The notes beneath the pieces were generated by a model that worked only from the letters and a program-made list of their open reading frames with translations, had not been told where the DNA came from and did no database searches. A stretch of 13,153 bases of DNA from an uncultured Eubacteriales bacterium (lineage in GTDB: Bacteria > Bacillota > Clostridia > Oscillospirales > CAG-272): NCBI GenBank assembly GCA_934481325.1, contig CAKSPL010000016.1, positions 1 to 13,153 of the forward strand, in the 5' to 3' direction. The translations under genes were made by a program, and so were the position numbers. Shown in pieces: positions 5,820 to 12,584 of this stretch; within the stretch, counting starts at the first letter, position 1; each line of letters begins with the position of its first letter.

Positions 5820-6434
5820 ATGAAAATTCTTGTCCTGAACGGGCCGAATCTGAATTTGCTCGGCATCCGCGAGCCGGAAATCTATGGGCGAGGAACCTAT
5901 GAGGAGCTGATAGCTCTGGTGTCGGCTCACGCCGCGAAACGCGGCGCGCAGGTGGAATTTTTTCAGTCCAATCACGAGGGGGCGTTGGTGGATGCCATTC
6001 AGAACGCGTATTTTTCGGGGGTGGACGGCATTGTGTTCAATCCCGCGGCGTATACACATACCAGTATAGCCATAGCCGACGCGGTAAAGGCGGTGGGGAT
6101 TCCCACCGTGGAGGTGCATCTCTCGGATGTGGACGCAAGAGAATCCTACCGGCGCGTCAGTTACCTTTCCGAGGCGGCGATTCATACCGTCAAGGGGCGG
6201 GGCTTTGCCGGGTATACGGAGGCAATGGATGTGCTGATTGATCGCGCGCGTGAAAAAAACGGCGGGGGACGTGCGGAAAAACAGCCTGAAATTCACTCGT
6301 CCGGCAAATGCGGCGGCAACGATAAAATCGGCGGAACCGGAGCAATCGGCGGCAACGGCAAAAATGGCGGAACCGGAGCAATGGGTGAAATCGGTAGAAC
6401 CGGAAAAGCCGACGGAAACGGCGGTGTCGAATGA
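5820..6434 (+). CDS. aroQ: Type II 3-dehydroquinate dehydratase with repeat-rich C-terminal tail
   Basis: AroQ dehydrates 3-dehydroquinate to 3-dehydroshikimate. Residues 1-143 are a complete type II enzyme: LNGPNLNLLG at the start, the flexible catalytic loop with Tyr22 (REPEIYGRGTY), SNHEG, FNPAAYTHTS with catalytic His80, and EVHLSDVDARESYRR for substrate binding. The family usually ends near residue 145-150. Here a Gly-rich tail of about 61 residues follows, with no family similarity that I recognise. The start is set by GGAGG (5806-5810), nine bases upstream. The stop overlaps the aroA ATG (6431-6434). The family is a dodecamer in known cases, so up to twelve tails could be displayed per particle (inference). 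Confidence 0.93.
   Translation: MKILVLNGPNLNLLGIREPEIYGRGTYEELIALVSAHAAKRGAQVEFFQSNHEGALVDAIQNAYFSGVDGIVFNPAAYTHTSIAIADAVKAVGIPTVEVHLSDVDARESYRRVSYLSEAAIHTVKGRGFAGYTEAMDVLIDRAREKNGGGRAEKQPEIHSSGKCGGNDKIGGTGAIGGNGKNGGTGAMGEIGRTGKADGNGGVE
6248..6336 (+). repeat. 89-bp segment shared with the aroA insert (copy 1)
   Basis: This segment at the start of the AroQ tail aligns without gaps to 6805-6893 inside aroA, with 72 of 89 identical bases counted by hand. Both are read in the same frame, giving KNGGGRAEKQPEIHSSGKCGG here and a close relative in AroA. The identical middle GTGCGGAAAAACAGCC argues for copying, not chance composition. Confidence 0.9.
6324..6424 (+). repeat. Gly-rich 36-bp repeats in the AroQ tail
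   Basis: A 12-codon unit (6324-6359, KIGGTGAIGGNG) is followed by a diverged ten-codon copy (6360-6389, KNGGTGAMGE) and a third, looser copy (6390-6424, IGRTGKADGNGG). The stretch GGCGGAACCGGAGCAAT is exact in the first two copies. The residues encoded are almost all Gly, Asn, Thr, Lys and Ala, so this part is probably disordered. Confidence 0.8.
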
Positions 6435-7990
6435 AGCTGGTCATAAAAGCCGGGCGTGCCTGCGGCACTGTGGCGGCACCGCCCTCCAAAAGCGCGGCGC
6501 ACCGCCTGCTATTGGGGGCGGCACTGGCGGCAGGAGAAAGCCGGATACACGGTATTACCGACAGCGCGGATATGCGGGCAACGCTTGCCTGCTTGCCCTC
6601 CCTCGGGGCGTTTGCGATGCGGTGCGGCGTGGAACAGACAATCGCCCCCGGCATTTATCCGACGGCTCGGAAAAACGGCAGAAAAACACGCACCCCCGGC
6701 GAAACGCTCCCGGCACTTCGGGAAAACGGCGAAAAAATACACGCATCCCGTGAAATTTCCCCGGATGCGGTCGGATTTGACGATGGCGCGGCGGAAATAC
6801 CGGAGCGTGATAAAAACGGTGGGGGATGTGCGGAAAAACAGCCCGAAATCCACGCGGACGGCGGGTGCGGCGGCAGTGGAAGAGTCGGCGGAATTTCCCC
6901 GGATGCGGTCGGATTTGACGATGGCGCGGCGGAAATATCGGCGCGCGGCAAAAGCGATTCGGCGGAGATTGCCCCCGGCGAGATTTCCACGGATGTGATT
7001 GTGCGCGGCGGGGGAGAACTGCCGTCCGTGCGGTGGTTCCCCTGCGGGGAGAGCGGCAGTACCCTGCGGTTTTGTATTCCGCTTGCCCTGACCGGGGGGA
7101 AAGCCGTTTTTGAGGGAACGGAGCGATTGCTTGCCCGTGGCATCGGCGTGTACGAGGAGCTTTTCGCAAAGCGAAATATTTCGGTGGAAAAAACCGCAAA
7201 ACGCATCACGTTGGAGGGGATATTGCCGTCCGGTTACTATGAAATCCCCGGCAACGTGAGCAGTCAGTTTGCCACGGGGCTGTTGTTTGCCCTGCCTCGG
7301 CTCCCCGGTATGTGTTGTCTGACGATACGCCCGCCCGTGGAAAGCCGCCCTTATATCGACCTGACGCTGGACATCCTGCGGCGGTTCGGCGTTTGGATTA
7401 TGGAGGTTGAACCGAACCGGTTTCTCATCCCCGGCGGGCAGAGCTACCTGCCGGGCGAGCATACCGTGGAGGGGGACTGGTCCAACGCCGCTCCGCTCCT
7501 TGCCCTTGGCGTGCTTGGCGGCAAGGTGCGCGTGACCGGGCTGAACCCGGTAAGCCGGCAGGGCGACCGGGTGTTTCCGGACTTGGCGGAACAGCTTCTT
7601 GAACCCGGCAGTGCGATTGACGTTTCCGCCTGCCCAGACCTTGCCCCGGTGCTGTTTGCGCTGGCGGCATTGCAACGGGGCGGCACCTTTGTCGGCACGG
7701 CGCGCCTGCGCCTGAAAGAAAGCGACCGCGCCGCGGCAATGGCAACCGAATTGGCGAAGTGCGGCGTGGCGGTAACGGTGGAGGAAAATCGCGTGATCGT
7801 ACCCGGCGGGGCGCACGCGCCCGCCTCCCCGTTTGACGCGCACAACGACCATCGCGTGGTGATGGCACTTTCCCTCATCGCCGCCCGCTTCGGCGGGGTG
7901 ATTGAGGGTGCCGAGGCACTGAACAAGAGCTATCCCGCCTTTGCGGACGACCTGCGGCGGTTGGGGCTGGAGGTGCGATATGAGATTTGA
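6431..7990 (+). CDS. aroA: EPSP synthase with ~110-residue repeat insert
   Basis: AroA transfers enolpyruvyl from PEP to shikimate-3-phosphate. The 519-residue protein has the family motifs PPSKSAAHR (Lys20), GESGSTLRF (206-214), SSQFATGLLFALP, VEGDWSNAAPLLALG, RLKESDR and DAHNDHRVVMAL, so the active site looks complete. The family normally has 420-440 residues. The excess is a single block, about residues 78-187, inserted before GESGSTLRF. It is made of repeats: a 17-residue tandem (81-97, 98-114) and an exact duplication of ISPDAVGFDDGAAEI (109-123, 155-169) flanking a segment shared with the AroQ tail. The start is ATGA-coupled to aroQ, and the 3' end overlaps tyrA by 11 bases. Confidence 0.94.
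   Translation: MKLVIKAGRACGTVAAPPSKSAAHRLLLGAALAAGESRIHGITDSADMRATLACLPSLGAFAMRCGVEQTIAPGIYPTARKNGRKTRTPGETLPALRENGEKIHASREISPDAVGFDDGAAEIPERDKNGGGCAEKQPEIHADGGCGGSGRVGGISPDAVGFDDGAAEISARGKSDSAEIAPGEISTDVIVRGGGELPSVRWFPCGESGSTLRFCIPLALTGGKAVFEGTERLLARGIGVYEELFAKRNISVEKTAKRITLEGILPSGYYEIPGNVSSQFATGLLFALPRLPGMCCLTIRPPVESRPYIDLTLDILRRFGVWIMEVEPNRFLIPGGQSYLPGEHTVEGDWSNAAPLLALGVLGGKVRVTGLNPVSRQGDRVFPDLAEQLLEPGSAIDVSACPDLAPVLFALAALQRGGTFVGTARLRLKESDRAAAMATELAKCGVAVTVEENRVIVPGGAHAPASPFDAHNDHRVVMALSLIAARFGGVIEGAEALNKSYPAFADDLRRLGLEVRYEI
6754..6937 (+). repeat. 46-bp perfect direct repeat in aroA
   Basis: Bases 6754-6799 and 6892-6937 are identical over 46 bases, with an offset of 138 bases (exactly 46 codons). 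Both encode ISPDAVGFDDGAAEI in frame. They flank the segment related to the AroQ tail. Perfect identity beside diverged older repeats suggests a recent duplication. Recombination between the copies would delete 46 codons without a frameshift. Confidence 0.95.
6805..6893 (+). repeat. 89-bp segment shared with the aroQ tail (copy 2)
   Basis: This is the partner of 6248-6336, with 17 mismatches and no gaps. It encodes KNGGGCAEKQPEIHADGGCGG followed by SGRVGG. It sits between the two copies of the 46-bp direct repeat, which suggests that the block was assembled in more than one duplication event. Confidence 0.9.
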
Positions 7991-8840
7991 TGCCGATACC
8001 AAAATCCTGATTGTGGGGCTGGGGCTGATCGGCGGGAGCTACGCCGCGGCACTCTCCGAAAAGGGATTTTCGGTTTGCGCCGTGGAAAAGCGGCAGTCCG
8101 CCCTCGATTTTGCCCTTGCAAAGGGTTGGATTGCGGCAGGGGTGACCGAGCCGACCCCCGCCCTGCTTGGGGGTGCCGATTTGGTGATTTTTGCGCTTTA
8201 CCCCCGGGACGTGGTGCGTTTTGCCACGGAAAACGCGTCCTTTTTTTCAAAAGGAGCCTTGCTGACGGACGTGACGGGGGTAAAATGCGGCGTGGTGGAG
8301 GCAGTGCAGGCGGCACTGCCGGAGGGAGTGGAATTTATCGGCGCGCACCCGATGGCGGGGCGCGAGGTCAGCGGGGTGGAACACGCCGACCCGGCATTGT
8401 TCCGGGGGGCGAACTTTCTCATCACGCCGACCGCGAAAAACAGCCGGGAGGCGGTGGAGGTCTGCCGGGAATTGGGGGCGTTTCTCGGTTGCGGTAGAAT
8501 TTCCTGCCTTTCCCCCGAGGAGCACGACGAGATGATCGGGTTTCTCTCCCAGCTGACCCACTGCATTGCCGTCAGTCTGATGGACTGCAAGGATGCGGCG
8601 CACCTTGCCTCCTACACGGGGGATTCCTTCCGCGATCTGACGCGGATTGCCAAAATCAATGACGAAATGTGGAGCGAGCTGTTTCTGCTGAACAAAAAGC
8701 AGCTGTTGGCGGGGATGGACGCGTTTGCGGCAACCTTTCGCGCTTTACGCGACTGCGTGGAGCGGGAGGATGCCGAGACATTGCGCGCGATGATGCGCCT
8801 GTCGCGCGAGCGGCGACAGGTGTTTGACGAAAACAAATGA
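7980..8840 (+). CDS. tyrA: Prephenate dehydrogenase
   Basis: TyrA oxidatively decarboxylates prephenate to 4-hydroxyphenylpyruvate, the committed step to tyrosine. The 286-residue protein begins with an NAD-binding fold (GLGLIGGS, 13-20). It carries TDVTGVK, GAHPMAGREVSGVEHADPALF with the conserved His (H123), LSQLTH (H194) and GDSFRDLTRIA, the usual dehydrogenase signatures. There is no C-terminal ACT or fused chorismate mutase domain, so mutase activity must come from PheA. The ATG at 7980 is chosen because GGAGGTG (7969-7975) precedes it and the glycine motif follows at the normal distance. It overlaps the end of aroA by 11 bases. The DAHP synthase gene follows after 13 bases. Confidence 0.95.
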   Translation: MRFDADTKILIVGLGLIGGSYAAALSEKGFSVCAVEKRQSALDFALAKGWIAAGVTEPTPALLGGADLVIFALYPRDVVRFATENASFFSKGALLTDVTGVKCGVVEAVQAALPEGVEFIGAHPMAGREVSGVEHADPALFRGANFLITPTAKNSREAVEVCRELGAFLGCGRISCLSPEEHDEMIGFLSQLTHCIAVSLMDCKDAAHLASYTGDSFRDLTRIAKINDEMWSELFLLNKKQLLAGMDAFAATFRALRDCVEREDAETLRAMMRLSRERRQVFDENK

Positions 8841-8853
8841 CGGAGGAACTGCA

Positions 8854-9882
8854 ATGAATATGGAATACAAACGCAAGCTCCCCACCGCAAAGGAGATTCG
8901 GGAAATGTACCCGCTCTCCTCCGCGGCGGCGGAGAAAAAAGCCGAGAACGACCGCGCAATCCGCGAGGTGTTTCTCGGCAACAGTGACAGGCTGATTCTC
9001 GTGATCGGCCCTTGCTCCGCCGACCGCGAGGATGCGGTGCTGGAATACGTTTCCCGCCTTTGCGCGGTGCAGGAGCGGGTGCGGGAAAAGATTCTCATTA
9101 TCCCCCGCATTTACACCAACAAGCCCCGCACCACGGGGGACGGCTACAAGGGGATGCTCCATCAGCCCGACCCCACCAGCTCCCCCAATATGCTGCGCGG
9201 ACTGCTTGCCATCCGCAAGCTGCATCTGCACGCCCTGGAGGAAAGCGGGCTTTCCGCGGCGGACGAAATGCTGTATCCCGAGAATCACCAGTACCTTTCC
9301 GACCTCCTTTCCTACGTGGCGGTGGGGGCGCGCTCGGTGGAAAACCAACAGCACCGCCTGGCGGCAAGCGGACTGGACGTGCCGGTTGGGATGAAGAACC
9401 CCACCGGGGGGGATCTGACGGTGATGATGAACTCCGTTACCGCCGCACAGCACCCGCACACTTTCCTGTTCGGCGGGTGGGAGGTGGAAAGCCACGGCAA
9501 CCCGCTGGCGCACGCGATTCTGCGCGGTTCGGTGGACAGGCACGGCAACACGCAGGCAAACTATCACTATGAGGATCTGAAAATGCTTTCGGAACTGTAT
9601 GCGAAAAGCGGCTTGCAGAACCCGGGGGTAATTGTGGACACCAACCACTGCAACTCGGGCAAGCGGTTTGAAGAGCAGCCGAGAATTGCCAAGGAAATTC
9701 TGCACAGCACCCGGCTGGACGGGGGGCTGTTCCGGCTGGTGAAGGGGTTGATGATCGAATCCTATCTGGAGGACGGCGCGCAAAAGCCCGAGGGCGGCGT
9801 GTACGGAAAATCGATTACCGACCCGTGCTTAGGATGGGAAAAGACCGAGCGGCTGATCCTGGAACTGGCGGAATTGCGCTGA
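8854..9882 (+). CDS. aroF: Type I DAHP synthase (3-deoxy-7-phosphoheptulonate synthase)
   Basis: This enzyme joins PEP and erythrose-4-phosphate, the entry step of the pathway. The 342-residue protein belongs to the AroF/G/H type I family: GPCSADRED with metal ligand Cys54, KPRTTGDGYKG, PVGMKNPTGGD, VDTNHCNS (His255), MIESYLEDG (Glu282) and SITDPCLGW (Asp313). There is no ACT or chorismate mutase extension. Any feedback site would be of the E. coli kind within the barrel, and sequence alone does not say which amino acid binds. The ATG at 8854 has GGAGG seven bases upstream; an in-frame TTG further up is not needed. It is last in the operon although it acts first in the pathway. The symbol is generic, since aroF, aroG and aroH cannot be told apart here. 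Confidence 0.93.
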   Translation: MNMEYKRKLPTAKEIREMYPLSSAAAEKKAENDRAIREVFLGNSDRLILVIGPCSADREDAVLEYVSRLCAVQERVREKILIIPRIYTNKPRTTGDGYKGMLHQPDPTSSPNMLRGLLAIRKLHLHALEESGLSAADEMLYPENHQYLSDLLSYVAVGARSVENQQHRLAASGLDVPVGMKNPTGGDLTVMMNSVTAAQHPHTFLFGGWEVESHGNPLAHAILRGSVDRHGNTQANYHYEDLKMLSELYAKSGLQNPGVIVDTNHCNSGKRFEEQPRIAKEILHSTRLDGGLFRLVKGLMIESYLEDGAQKPEGGVYGKSITDPCLGWEKTERLILELAELR

Positions 9883-9916
9883 GCGCGGTTTTTGAATTTT
9901 GTGCGCCGCAACGGTT

Positions 9917-9938
9917 GCCGGGGTGCTGGCACCCCGGC
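9917..9938 (+). other. Strong 9-bp hairpin without T-run
   Basis: GCCGGGGTG (9917-9925) pairs perfectly with CACCCCGGC (9930-9938) around a CTGG loop. It lies 35 bases after the DAHP synthase stop. No T-run follows on either strand. It could stabilise the 3' end of the long operon message against exonucleases, or be part of a Rho-assisted end. Confidence 0.55.
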
Positions 9939-9960
9939 GGAAAACGGAAAAAAGGAGAAG

Positions 9961-9980
9961 AAAGCCCCCGAAGGGGCTTT
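9961..9980 (+). terminator. CGAA-tetraloop hairpin, degenerate terminator-like
   Basis: AAAGCCCC (9961-9968) pairs with GGGGCTTT (9973-9980) around CGAA. The stem, A-rich left flank and stable tetraloop are typical of intrinsic terminators, but the T-run is only the three T's inside the stem. It sits just upstream of the PAP2 start, between a ribosome-like site (AAAGGAG, 9951-9957) and GTG 9983, so it may also affect initiation. Confidence 0.4.
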
Positions 9981-9991
9981 CGGTGACGGGG

Positions 9992-10696
9992 ATGAATCGC
10001 GAAGTAAAAAAGAAGATTGCGGCAATGGGCATTGTCTCGGCGGTGCTGTTTTTCCTGTTTGCGGTGCTGACGGTACTGCTTCGCACCGTGGACGTGCAGG
10101 CAATCGGCGCGGGCGGAACCGAAATCGGGCTTGCCACCCTGAACGGCGCGGCAAGGGATTTTCTTGTTTACCGCAGTGTTTTGTATACCGTTACGGGGCT
10201 AACGGGCTATATGGCGTTCCTGGCACCCGTGTGCTTTCTCGGGCTTGGAGGGTATCAGCTGGTGCGCCGGCGGAGCCTTCGCCTGGTGGACGGCGACCTT
10301 TACCTGCTGGCGGCGGTTTACGTGCTGTTGGGGGCGTTTTACGTGCTGTTTGAAAAGGCGGTAATCAACTATCGCCCGATTCTGCTGGGGGCGGAGCCGG
10401 AGCCATCCTTCCCCTCCTCCCACACGATGCTGGCGGTGGTGCTTCTCGGCACGGCAATGGCGGAAATCGCAGTCCGTATCCGGGTCAAATGGCTTCTGGC
10501 GGCGGGGGAGAGCTTCCTTGGCGTGCTGTTGGCGGTTACGGTGCTTGGCAGGCTGTTTTCCGGCGTTCACTGGCTGACGGACATTCTCGGCGGGCTTTTG
10601 CTCGGCGGGGCGTTGCTCACAGCGTTTCTTGCGGGCTTTTTCCTCGTGCGTGCGCGGCAAACTTCCTCTTGCAAAAAACAATCCGTTCGTGTATAA
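9992..10696 (+). CDS. PAP2-family membrane phosphatase
   Basis: This 234-residue membrane protein carries the three phosphatase motifs of the PAP2/lipid phosphatase superfamily: K-x5-RP (K122, RP 128-129; the family usually has six intervening residues), PSSH (141-144, a PSGH variant) and R-x5-H-x3-D (R177, H183, D187). Hydrophobic stretches near 10-30, 65-87, 102-120, 145-160, 162-176 and 185-208 suggest about six membrane helices. Likely substrates are undecaprenyl pyrophosphate or other lipid phosphates, but family membership does not fix this. The start is uncertain. ATG 9992 has only a weak ribosome site; GTG 9983, three codons earlier, could use AAAGGAG (9951-9957) if the intervening hairpin folds. 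Its role is unrelated to the aromatic pathway. Confidence 0.82.
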   Translation: MNREVKKKIAAMGIVSAVLFFLFAVLTVLLRTVDVQAIGAGGTEIGLATLNGAARDFLVYRSVLYTVTGLTGYMAFLAPVCFLGLGGYQLVRRRSLRLVDGDLYLLAAVYVLLGAFYVLFEKAVINYRPILLGAEPEPSFPSSHTMLAVVLLGTAMAEIAVRIRVKWLLAAGESFLGVLLAVTVLGRLFSGVHWLTDILGGLLLGGALLTAFLAGFFLVRARQTSSCKKQSVRV

Positions 10697-10697
10697 T
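10669..10697 (+). promoter_or_regulatory. Promoter inside the end of the PAP2 gene
   Basis: TTGCAA (10669-10674), a 17-base spacer and a perfect TATAAT (10692-10697) form a good sigma-A promoter that overlaps the last codons of the PAP2 gene. Transcription would begin near 10704, about 44 bases before the next ATG. The downstream membrane-protein gene therefore probably has its own transcript, ending at the strong terminator at 11592-11630. Confidence 0.65.
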
Positions 10698-10747
10698 AAA
10701 AAAGAGCGAACAGAATCCGGTAAATGAACGACAAAGGAGATTTTACG

Positions 10748-11578
10748 ATGGAGCTTCGATTCAACCGTGCAAGACCGTTTCCCAAATTCTTGTTTACCTT
10801 TCTCCTGCTGGCTGTCACGGGGGTGGCAATCTGTATGGTGAGCGTGCGGCAGAACACGCAACAGCTGACCGAATGGTACGGCACGCTCGGCAAATTCGTT
10901 TGTGAGCACGACAGACTCCTGATTGCCGTGCTTCTTTGCGTCAACCTGGTCGGGCTGATTGACTTTGTGATTTTCGGCAAGCGCGATGAGGTCATCAACG
11001 CCAATTACGAGTATCTGCGCGGGCGCATCGGACTGCGCACCTTTTTCGCACAGTATTTTGCGCCGATTTTTACCGAGGGGCCGTACATTTTTGCCACCGA
11101 AGAAAAGAAATCGGCATTTCCCCGAAAGCTGTTCAACACCCTGGCGGGGCTGTTGAAGTTTGCCTGCTGGCTGATTTTCGTGCTGGTGATTGCCACGGGC
11201 TTTTACAACCCGGAATTCCGCGCGGTGATCACCGAGGGGAATCACGATTACATCTTCACCCTGCTGGTGCTGTTTGCGTGCATCAATTGCGACGTGTTTT
11301 TGTGGGTGCTTTACCGGATTACGCCGTTTTATTCTGCCAGGAGCTATGAGTTGATTACCTATTACAGCGACGGAACAACGACCTCCAGAACCGAGTCCCG
11401 GAACAACTTCGTGGCAATGCTTCTCCTCTCGGCGTTCGTATACGCTTATTTCAGCGTGTTTTACTTTGCCGTGTTTGCGGGGAGACTGAAACGGAACGTG
11501 GAGACAAACCGCCTTTGCCGTTTCCTCAAAAAGTGCTGTTATGAGGAAAGTATGCTGAATTTCTACCGCGACAACTGA
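10748..11578 (+). CDS. Unrecognised multi-pass membrane protein
   Basis: I do not recognise this 276-residue protein. Hydrophobic stretches at about 14-33, 57-77, 131-152, 167-190 and 220-245 suggest five membrane helices. A soluble loop (78-130) lies between helices two and three. A polar segment (195-219, with YYSDGTTTSRTESRNN) precedes the last helix. The tail is basic and Cys-containing (RLCRFLKKCCYEES). No catalytic motif is apparent. The ATG at 10748 is chosen because AAAGGAG (10733-10739) lies eight bases upstream; an in-frame ATG at 10724 has no comparable site. It has its own promoter and terminator, so it is probably a single-gene transcript. Confidence 0.75.
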   Translation: MELRFNRARPFPKFLFTFLLLAVTGVAICMVSVRQNTQQLTEWYGTLGKFVCEHDRLLIAVLLCVNLVGLIDFVIFGKRDEVINANYEYLRGRIGLRTFFAQYFAPIFTEGPYIFATEEKKSAFPRKLFNTLAGLLKFACWLIFVLVIATGFYNPEFRAVITEGNHDYIFTLLVLFACINCDVFLWVLYRITPFYSARSYELITYYSDGTTTSRTESRNNFVAMLLLSAFVYAYFSVFYFAVFAGRLKRNVETNRLCRFLKKCCYEESMLNFYRDN

Positions 11579-11591
11579 TACGCGGCATAAA

Positions 11592-11630
11592 AAATCCCCC
11601 TCCCGGACGTATCGTCCGGGAGGGGGATTT
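11592..11630. terminator. Bidirectional intrinsic terminator, 18-bp perfect stem
   Basis: Bases 11592-11609 and 11613-11630 are perfect reverse complements around a TAT loop. The stem is flanked by A's on the left and T's on the right, so it works on both strands. It sits between convergent genes, 13 bases after the membrane-protein stop and 14 bases from the end of the minus-strand gene. Confidence 0.95.
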
Positions 11631-11644
11631 CTTTGACGGAGCGG

Positions 11645-12583
11645 TTAATTTGCCGGCTCCTCGACAGGGGCTTCCACGCGCCCCTTCATATACCGCCCGA
11701 TGGCGGCAATCATCCGCAGGGCGTCCGGGCGGATTTCCGGCGGAATCACCTCCAACACGCGGAAGGTTTCAAACGACAGCGCGCCGTCGTAGTGAACGTC
11801 ACGCAATCCCTCGTAAAAGCTTTCCCAGTCGGTGTAGAAGTTTACGCCGCCGGCGTAGGTCTGCGTATAGGGCATCATATGGCTGTCGGTTCTGCCGTTG
11901 TTGTCGTGAATGTGCAACACTTTCAGCCGTTTGCCCAGCGCGTTGATGTATCCGCGCAGTTTTCTGCCCAGCAGGTTGGCGTGGCCTACGTCCAGGCAGA
12001 AGCCGAACAGCTCCTCGCCCGCTTCCGCGTTCAGGGTGTCGATATAACGGCACGCCTCGCCCACGTCGGCACAAGAGCCCTCAATCATATGGGAGCCGAA
12101 GCCCACAAACAGGTTTTCCAGGCACACGATGACGTGGTATTTTCTCGCCAGTGGAATCATTTTGCGGTAAAGTTCCAGGTTCAGGGCGATTTCCGTTTCC
12201 TTGTCAGAGCGGGTGATGGAATGCACCACCATATGCTTTACGCCGAGGTATCCGCACATTTCAAAGCATTTGGCAAGTGCCATCTGCATATATTCGTTGA
12301 TGTCCTCGCGCTCCTTTGCCCAAATCGGGAAAGGCGCGTGCGACTGGAAAAATTCCACGCCGTATTTCTCGCCGGCTTCCTTAATCGGCTTGTAATACTC
12401 GTAAAGCTCCTCAATGGATTTATCGTAAAAGCCGGAGGGGGCAAGCCCTTCCTTGACCCATTTGCCCACCGCTACACCGGGAAAACCGAGGTCCACGGCA
12501 TTGAAGCCGCATTCGGAAAGCACGCGGAGCGCGTCCGGCGTGTTCTTGCCCGCATAGGCGTTTTGCGTTGCGATTTTCAGCAT
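11645..12583 (-). CDS. Sugar phosphate isomerase/epimerase-like TIM-barrel protein
   Basis: This 312-residue protein belongs to the xylose-isomerase-like TIM-barrel (AP endonuclease 2) superfamily. Expected metal and acid residues lie at strand ends: SHAPF (H82), VCLENLF (E156), FCLDVGHAN (D188, H191), LHIHDN (H216, D217) and SFETF (E262). Members isomerise or epimerise sugars, inositols or hydroxypyruvate, and the substrate cannot be read from sequence. The ATG is chosen because GGAGG (12597-12593 on this strand) precedes it by nine bases. A longer in-frame upstream extension is basic, unlike the family, and lies inside the end of the preceding gene. It directly follows a close paralogue, separated by one base, so the two form a tandem-duplicated pair, probably co-transcribed. 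Confidence 0.85.
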   Translation of the reverse strand: MLKIATQNAYAGKNTPDALRVLSECGFNAVDLGFPGVAVGKWVKEGLAPSGFYDKSIEELYEYYKPIKEAGEKYGVEFFQSHAPFPIWAKEREDINEYMQMALAKCFEMCGYLGVKHMVVHSITRSDKETEIALNLELYRKMIPLARKYHVIVCLENLFVGFGSHMIEGSCADVGEACRYIDTLNAEAGEELFGFCLDVGHANLLGRKLRGYINALGKRLKVLHIHDNNGRTDSHMMPYTQTYAGGVNFYTDWESFYEGLRDVHYDGALSFETFRVLEVIPPEIRPDALRMIAAIGRYMKGRVEAPVEEPAN

Positions 12584-12584
12584 A

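Noticed and set aside
8824..8853. Upstream TTG start for DAHP synthase
   Set aside because: It lies inside the end of tyrA without a ribosome site, while ATG 8854 has a GGAGG at ideal spacing.
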